Origin: Vespa crabro
Lineage: Eukaryota > Arthropoda > Insecta > Hymenoptera > Vespidae
Assembly (NCBI RefSeq): GCF_910589235.1
Contig: NC_060968.1
Coordinates: forward strand, 558,001-622,000
Direction of reading: 5' to 3'
DNA: 64,000 nucleotides
Part shown: positions 60,016 through 64,000 of the stretch, one piece after another
How positions within the stretch are numbered: position 1 is the stretch's first letter
Layout: every line of letters begins with the position of its first letter
Notes under the pieces: generated by a model
The model's input: only the letters and a program-made list of their open reading frames with translations
Databases searched by the model: none
What the model was told of the DNA's origin: nothing
Program-made: the position numbers and the translations under genes

Positions 60016-60179
60016 TGGATGAGTTACAATTGTTTGTGTGTCTCGTGTATGATGTGTAGTAAGCTGTTTAGTTGCTCCTGAAGGAGGCTTGAGAGCTTAG
60101 ATGTTATAAGCCTGAAAGATGTAACATGACTGTCTTTTTGCCTATTTTGAACTATCTATGTAAACTTGAATGAAATTGG

Positions 60180-60455
60180 TAAAGAGCGGAGTTTGACCTG
60201 TGGAAAAGAAAGAATAAATGCCCATTGGTCGAGAATAGTTCGTTGGAATGTTTAAACATTCCATGTGTGCCCCTTTGTTCTAATGATCGTGCGATTAGAG
60301 TATGACAATGGATATTTCAAGGGTAGGCGCAGATAGCTCTTAGCTGATCGATCTATTAACTCTTATTAGCCCTAGGCTTCTATTTTTACTGTTTATTTAT
60401 TGACCGGGTTGACACATTATCGAAACCCAGGTATTTTACTAAGAATGCCTAAACC
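60180..60455 (+). repeat. Dispersed repeat, inverted relative of 41725-41905
   Basis: Contains GAATGTTTAAACATTCCATG, ATGGATATTTCAAGGGTAGG and TTTATTTATTGACCGGGTTG plus ACACATTAT, each with a counterpart on the minus strand at 41725-41905. Confidence 0.6.
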
Positions 60456-61440
60456 CAGACTAAGGTAATCATGTGTTTCTTATCTATGCGTTTTGTTTAG
60501 CTAATAGCCGATACCTTCTCAAGGATAATTGTTTCCAATGGTGCTATATGATCCTTAAGAGAAAATACCGTGAACAATGGAGAGACGCACGTGTGCGTCA
60601 ACAATCGTAAAGTCAAATGATGATGTAATAATATTGTATGTAATAAATTCTGCCAGAAAGATTAAAAAAGGTCATTTGACCCGTTGTGATAGATTTATCA
60701 TTAATACATTTTATATAATAATAAGTAAAGACAATTAACTTCAATTGATCGTGAATAAGGAATAGTATAGAAACAAATGCATAAAATAGTGAGCCAAAGA
60801 GTATAGCGGACGAAACAAAAGAAACGTTTCGTACTTTTCATCACGCATGTCGCTGTTTTGTTTTTCCACACTGATGTCATCACTGCGATGAGTGATGAGA
60901 AATATGAGAATATAACTGTTTTCAGTTTTAGATGTAGCATCTATAAACAATTTTGTGTTTTTATACATGTTGGTAGATATTTTGGCATATACTAATTGTA
61001 ATCAATCTGGCGAAAACTCCTGGAATAACTTGTAATAATGGTTTAACATAGTAAAAATGATTTGAAGTTGCTGAAAGGGTATATCAAAAATTGCTCGGAG
61101 TGAAAAGGGTTAGACATATCTATCGATGGGCGATCATGTATCGAAATTATCGCGGATACGATTTGTTGAGAGTTACCGCATAAAACCACTACGTAAAATG
61201 ACACACTTCTACTTCTGTTTTCGTAAATTACTAACATCATATATACCATGATGTATTTAATATAGATGTATTCTTCTATTTATTATATTCTTCTTTTTAT
61301 TATTATTATAATAATAGAAATAATAATTGAAATAATATAAAGTAAACTTCCACAGAGGAAACCATAACGAAATAACTATTAATATTAGTAAACTTGTCTA
61401 GTTTCATCTATAATAAATCTCCATATGCCAACTAAGTACT
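60456..61440. other. No gene called
   Basis: AT-rich. The minus frames at 60968-60700 are hydrophobic (LWLTILCICFYTIPYSRS) and might be an old receptor exon, but the evidence is too weak for a call. 61380-61470 resembles 53500-53600. Confidence 0.35.
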
Positions 61441-61670
61441 CTGATTTGAGAGAGAGGGGGAGAGAGAGAGATAGTGACAGAATTTATAAAAATATTAATT
61501 TATTAGAACTTCGAAGTTAGCAATGAGAATGATCTTCAAGAACTTTATTAATTACTTATTCGCTATATCAAATTATATGAAAAGTTAAATGGACATTTTT
61601 ACAGTATTTATTTTATATATGTAATAATTTGTTTTTTTTTTGCTACAGATTATATACTGTTACTCATAGA

Positions 61671-61671
<1 letters not shown>

Positions 61672-61720
<49 letters not shown>
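61672..61720. repeat. (TA)n tract
   Basis: Pure TA run directly before the plus-strand dispersed repeat. Confidence 0.95.
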
Positions 61721-61723
<3 letters not shown>

Positions 61724-62084
61724 AAGAAAGTATACTTTCTTCAGGTAGATTTGCCGCGCTTCTAATGGCCCGCCCTTCCATTGTCTTTTGTTATCTACAA
61801 ATTCTTTTGTTACCTACAAATCGAGCCGTTAAGATTTGGAAGAGAAACGGGCAGTAGGAAATAGAACTTAGACGAGAGAAGTAGCACGAGAGTGTATAAA
61901 GAAATTCATAAAAGATAATATATTAAATAAAATTTAAGTAGTGTGAATAATAAACGTAAATTGTCGTTTCTTTGTTCACAAGTAAGACTGTAAATAACAA
62001 ATAAGAATTAATTAACAAATAAAGATTTATTTCTTTGTTCACAGAGAAACATTTTCGTTTATCATCTCACATAATCAATCTGAG

Positions 62085-62085
<1 letters not shown>
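61721..62085 (+). repeat. Dispersed repeat (solo-LTR candidate), plus copy
   Basis: Begins TGTAAAGAAAGTATACTTTC and ends near TTTATCATCTCACA, so it has TG...CA termini. It is homologous over most of its length to 55170-55435 in inverted orientation. Compared with that copy it carries about 65 extra bases between two occurrences of TTTCTTTGTTCACA (about 61968 and about 62031), a small internal duplication. (TA)n lies on both sides. Confidence 0.8.

Positions 62086-62088
<3 letters not shown>

Positions 62089-62142
<54 letters not shown>
62089..62142. repeat. (TA)n tract
   Basis: TA run after the plus-strand dispersed repeat and just before the piggyBac-like element. Confidence 0.95.
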
Positions 62143-62143
<1 letters not shown>

Positions 62144-62151
62144 CATATTAA

Positions 62152-62914
62152 CACTAAATTTACCACGTGCGGTCAAATGACTGTTTTTAGAATTTCACTT
62201 AGAATTTCCTGTATATAACATTATTGTATAGCTATTTAATTTCAAGACTTTTCTTATAGTATATGTATAACTTATTTTTCAATATTCCCAAATTTCTTAT
62301 TGTTTACTTTTTGAAAAATATTCGTGTTTTGTCTTGCCTACCACAAGTGGTCATTTGACCACTTGAACAATTCATGTTATGTTATTAAATGAAATATTAC
62401 GAAAAGTAGAGTTGAGTCGGGATTTTCCTTGATTATTGATTATAACACATATAAGAAAATGCAGAGTAATAGAAGTATTTCAAGTATTGAAAACTAAATG
62501 TGATTTATCTACTGCAAAATTATATGCATTTATTGGACTTCTGTATGCATGTGATGCATATTAGGTTAAAAATATAGATATATCATATTTATGGAACAAG
62601 AAATGGGGTCCAGCATTTTTCTTAGAAACTATCAGCAAAAATGATTTTACGAAAATTATGAGGTTTATTCGATTTGATAATACAAACTATATAAAATGTA
62701 AAAAATACGTATGTGAAATAAAAAATCCTGTAATATTGTAAAAATGCCCTAAAAACACAAAGTGTATATTATTCATTTCTAAATAAAAAAAAATATTTTG
62801 TTTACAATCCAATCGGTTGAAATCTCCTTTTATATTAAGATATGTTTTTTTGAAGTTGTCATTTAACCATCCACGCTCGGAATAGGTATGCATGAAGTGT
62901 CGGTAGGTTTAGAG
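62152..62914 (+). mobile_element. Short piggyBac-like element with TTAA duplication
   Basis: The left end CACTAAATTTACC follows TTAA (62148-62151). The right end, read inward, is CTCTAAACCTACC next to TTAA (62915-62918). The 763-bp element contains an N-terminal transposase fragment only, so it is an internally deleted derivative. A near-palindrome, AGTGGTCATTTGACCACT, lies at about 62346. Confidence 0.75.
62520..62690 (+). pseudogene. PiggyBac-like transposase, N-terminal fragment
   Basis: The frame reads LYAFIGLLYACDAY, a TAG (62562-62564), then DISYLWNKKWGPAFFLETIS and NDFTKIMRFIRFDN. The order (GLLYA, LW, GP-x-F, M-x-x-x-F-x-x-I-x-R-x-IRFD) is that of the piggyBac transposase upstream of the first catalytic Asp. 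After FDN the sequence leaves the family. It may come from the same family as the C-terminal fragment at 58870-59580, which lies in the opposite orientation. Confidence 0.85.
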
Positions 62915-62921
62915 TTAATTA

Positions 62922-63002
62922 TTAGGTTGGAAACTATGAAACGGGCGTTTTTGTTTAGTTATTTATTTTCATTCAACGCCTGTTTCATAGTTTCCAACCT
63001 AA
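62922..63002. mobile_element. 81-bp mariner-type MITE
   Basis: Inverted ends of about 28 bp with one mismatch: TTAGGTTGGAAACTATGAAA at each end, then CGGGCGTT versus CAGGCGTT. TA target duplication lies at 62920-62921 and 63003-63004. TTAGGTTGG is the classic start of mariner termini. The element is almost all inverted repeat, with a loop of about 25 bp, and would fold into a hairpin RNA. Confidence 0.92.
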
Positions 63003-63109
63003 TATGTATTGTGTTGTATATATATATATATTATATACAATAAAATACTGTGTTTAGAGTTAATTATAATATTGTATTGTATATATATTATATGATTTAA
63101 TTAATTTCT

Positions 63110-63285
63110 TCTTTTAGATTTGAAACTTATTTCTCTAGATCTTATTAGTCTATTTAAGGAAATAGTATTAATCAGGAATTGCTACATGAAAATTCAAGTA
63201 ATAATAATAAATATACATCTAACAAAATATAACGAGAACTAAAGCCAAGAGTGCTTCTGGATTGTTGCGTCGCAAAGACGCAACT
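63110..63285 (+). pseudogene. Third CYP4-like P450 relic
   Basis: TTAATCAGGAATTGCTACAT, then GAAAATTCAAGTAATAA, matches the exon/intron junction of the minus pseudogene at 54045 (TTAATCAGGAACTGAAAGAG, GAAAATTCAGGTAAATG). After a similar spacing, ACTAAAGCCAAGAGTGCTTC plus TGGATTG matches the next exon (there KPRILLDYL; here KPRVLLD). The match stops at about 63275, where unrelated dispersed repeat begins. Only parts of two exons are seen, in plus orientation. Confidence 0.45.
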
Positions 63286-63309
63286 ACAACAGAACGTTCA
63301 GATGAATTT

Positions 63310-63520
63310 CGCTCCGAAACAAGAATGATAGTCGATTAGCACTGAAAATATTCCTAATGATCAGAATCGTATACCCATTGGTCATTATGAATAAGAGCGG
63401 CTCGGAAATTATTGATAGCAATCAACTAAATGCTGGTCGCAAATTAATGGGAGAAAGCGAATTTTTTGAAGAATTCCGTGAAAGTCATGAGGTAGATGTG
63501 CTATAATGTAAAATGCAAGT
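63310..63520 (+). repeat. Dispersed repeat, paralogous to 59740-60015
   Basis: See the landmarks under 59740-60015. This copy cuts off the third P450 relic. Confidence 0.6.
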
Positions 63521-63619
63521 TTTTTTCTTTCATTCCTATTAAAAAAATATGATAGATGATAATGACGTTATTATTATTATTAAGTGAAATATTTCAATCT
63601 AAAGTGTATTTTTTCCTTA

Positions 63620-63812
63620 TTTTCAAATTATGTCAATGTATGACTGTAATGTGCAATGTTTCAGAAATGGCCAACCATTGATGCTCAGCAATCTGTTACT
63701 TTTTTTAAGAACAAAGGATGATGACGTCGATCCAGAAATGTATCATTATGCACTAGATTATTACTATGCTAAGGAAATGAACATAACAGAAGAATATTCC
63801 ATTGTGCAATAG
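63620..63812 (+). pseudogene. Exon-like relic, paralogous to 37585-37763
   Basis: An acceptor-like GCAATGTTTCAG (to about 63663) and an open frame FRNGQPLMLSNLLLFLRTKD, then DDVDPEMYHYALDYYYAKEM and a stop at 63810. The left-hand paralogue is more damaged. The flanking sequence up to the end of the window matches 39130-39300. Unknown family; it could be a host exon or part of a low-copy element. Confidence 0.35.
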
Positions 63813-64000
63813 ATTGGACTGACTTTCAATTGGTATATACCAAGAGTCTGTGTTTTCATCTCGATTCTGACTTATGTTCTCGATAGTAATTACTAGGTCC
63901 TCAACGAGAATGTCGGCACTATATGATCATGCCTCAACACCGTTCAAACCTCCATGATCACTGGATTTTCATTGAACAAGAATGTGTTTATTATTCGTAT

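Noticed and set aside
59599..60022. Overlapping frames on both strands as a gene
   Set aside because: The region is a dispersed repeat with a second copy at 63310 in which the frames are not kept.
60700..60968. Possible receptor exon on the minus strand
   Set aside because: Two overlapping frames with a hydrophobic run only; no homologous motif could be named.

Overview
This window is eukaryotic repeat-rich DNA, almost certainly from an insect. Single-copy-looking DNA is very AT-rich. The recognisable coding matter is transposon-derived (R1-clade and RTE-like LINEs, BEL/Pao, Gypsy-like, mariner, piggyBac-like), plus broken insect-type cytochrome P450 CYP4 genes with short (about 75 bp) phase-0 introns and GT/AG ends. 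A hymenopteran would fit, but the species cannot be named from the sequence. I found no intact host protein gene, no tRNA or rRNA gene and no CRISPR array.

Layout. (1) 1-14985: an old, diverged tandem satellite of about 68 bp per unit, split at about 9448-11814 by a decayed R1-like retrotransposon. (2) 15.0-33.9 kb: a cluster of retroelements separated by ATT/GTT/ATC trinucleotide arrays, all with the T-rich strand on +. It holds an LTR-like stretch with a 127-aa ORF, R1-clade LINE copy A (17267-20705, internally deleted), an RTE-like LINE on the minus strand (21510-24845) and R1-clade LINE copy B (25127-33785). Copy B is split by a complete 5.57-kb LINE on the minus strand (26951-32517) that made a 17-bp target duplication. 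That LINE in turn carries a 305-bp TTAA-flanked element in its 5' region. (3) 33.9-53.6 kb: AT-rich DNA with fragments of BEL/Pao integrase, mariner, a Gypsy-like gag and a DDE-type DNA transposon with inverted repeats. (4) 53.7-57.85 kb: two CYP4-type P450 pseudogenes head to head with about 100 bp between them, both ending after the same I-helix exon. A third relic lies at about 63.1-63.28 kb. (5) 58-64 kb: piggyBac-like remnants, a mariner-type MITE and several duplicated segments.

Nothing here works as an operon or pathway. The sequence records nested insertion, duplication and decay. The points most worth a second look are: the repeated placement of R1-clade elements in (ATT)n arrays; a premature stop shared at the same position by LINE copies A and B; the head-to-head P450 pair truncated at one exon boundary; the transposase relic bracketed by 26-28 bp inverted repeats; and a dispersed repeat found twice in opposite orientation, each time next to (TA)n.
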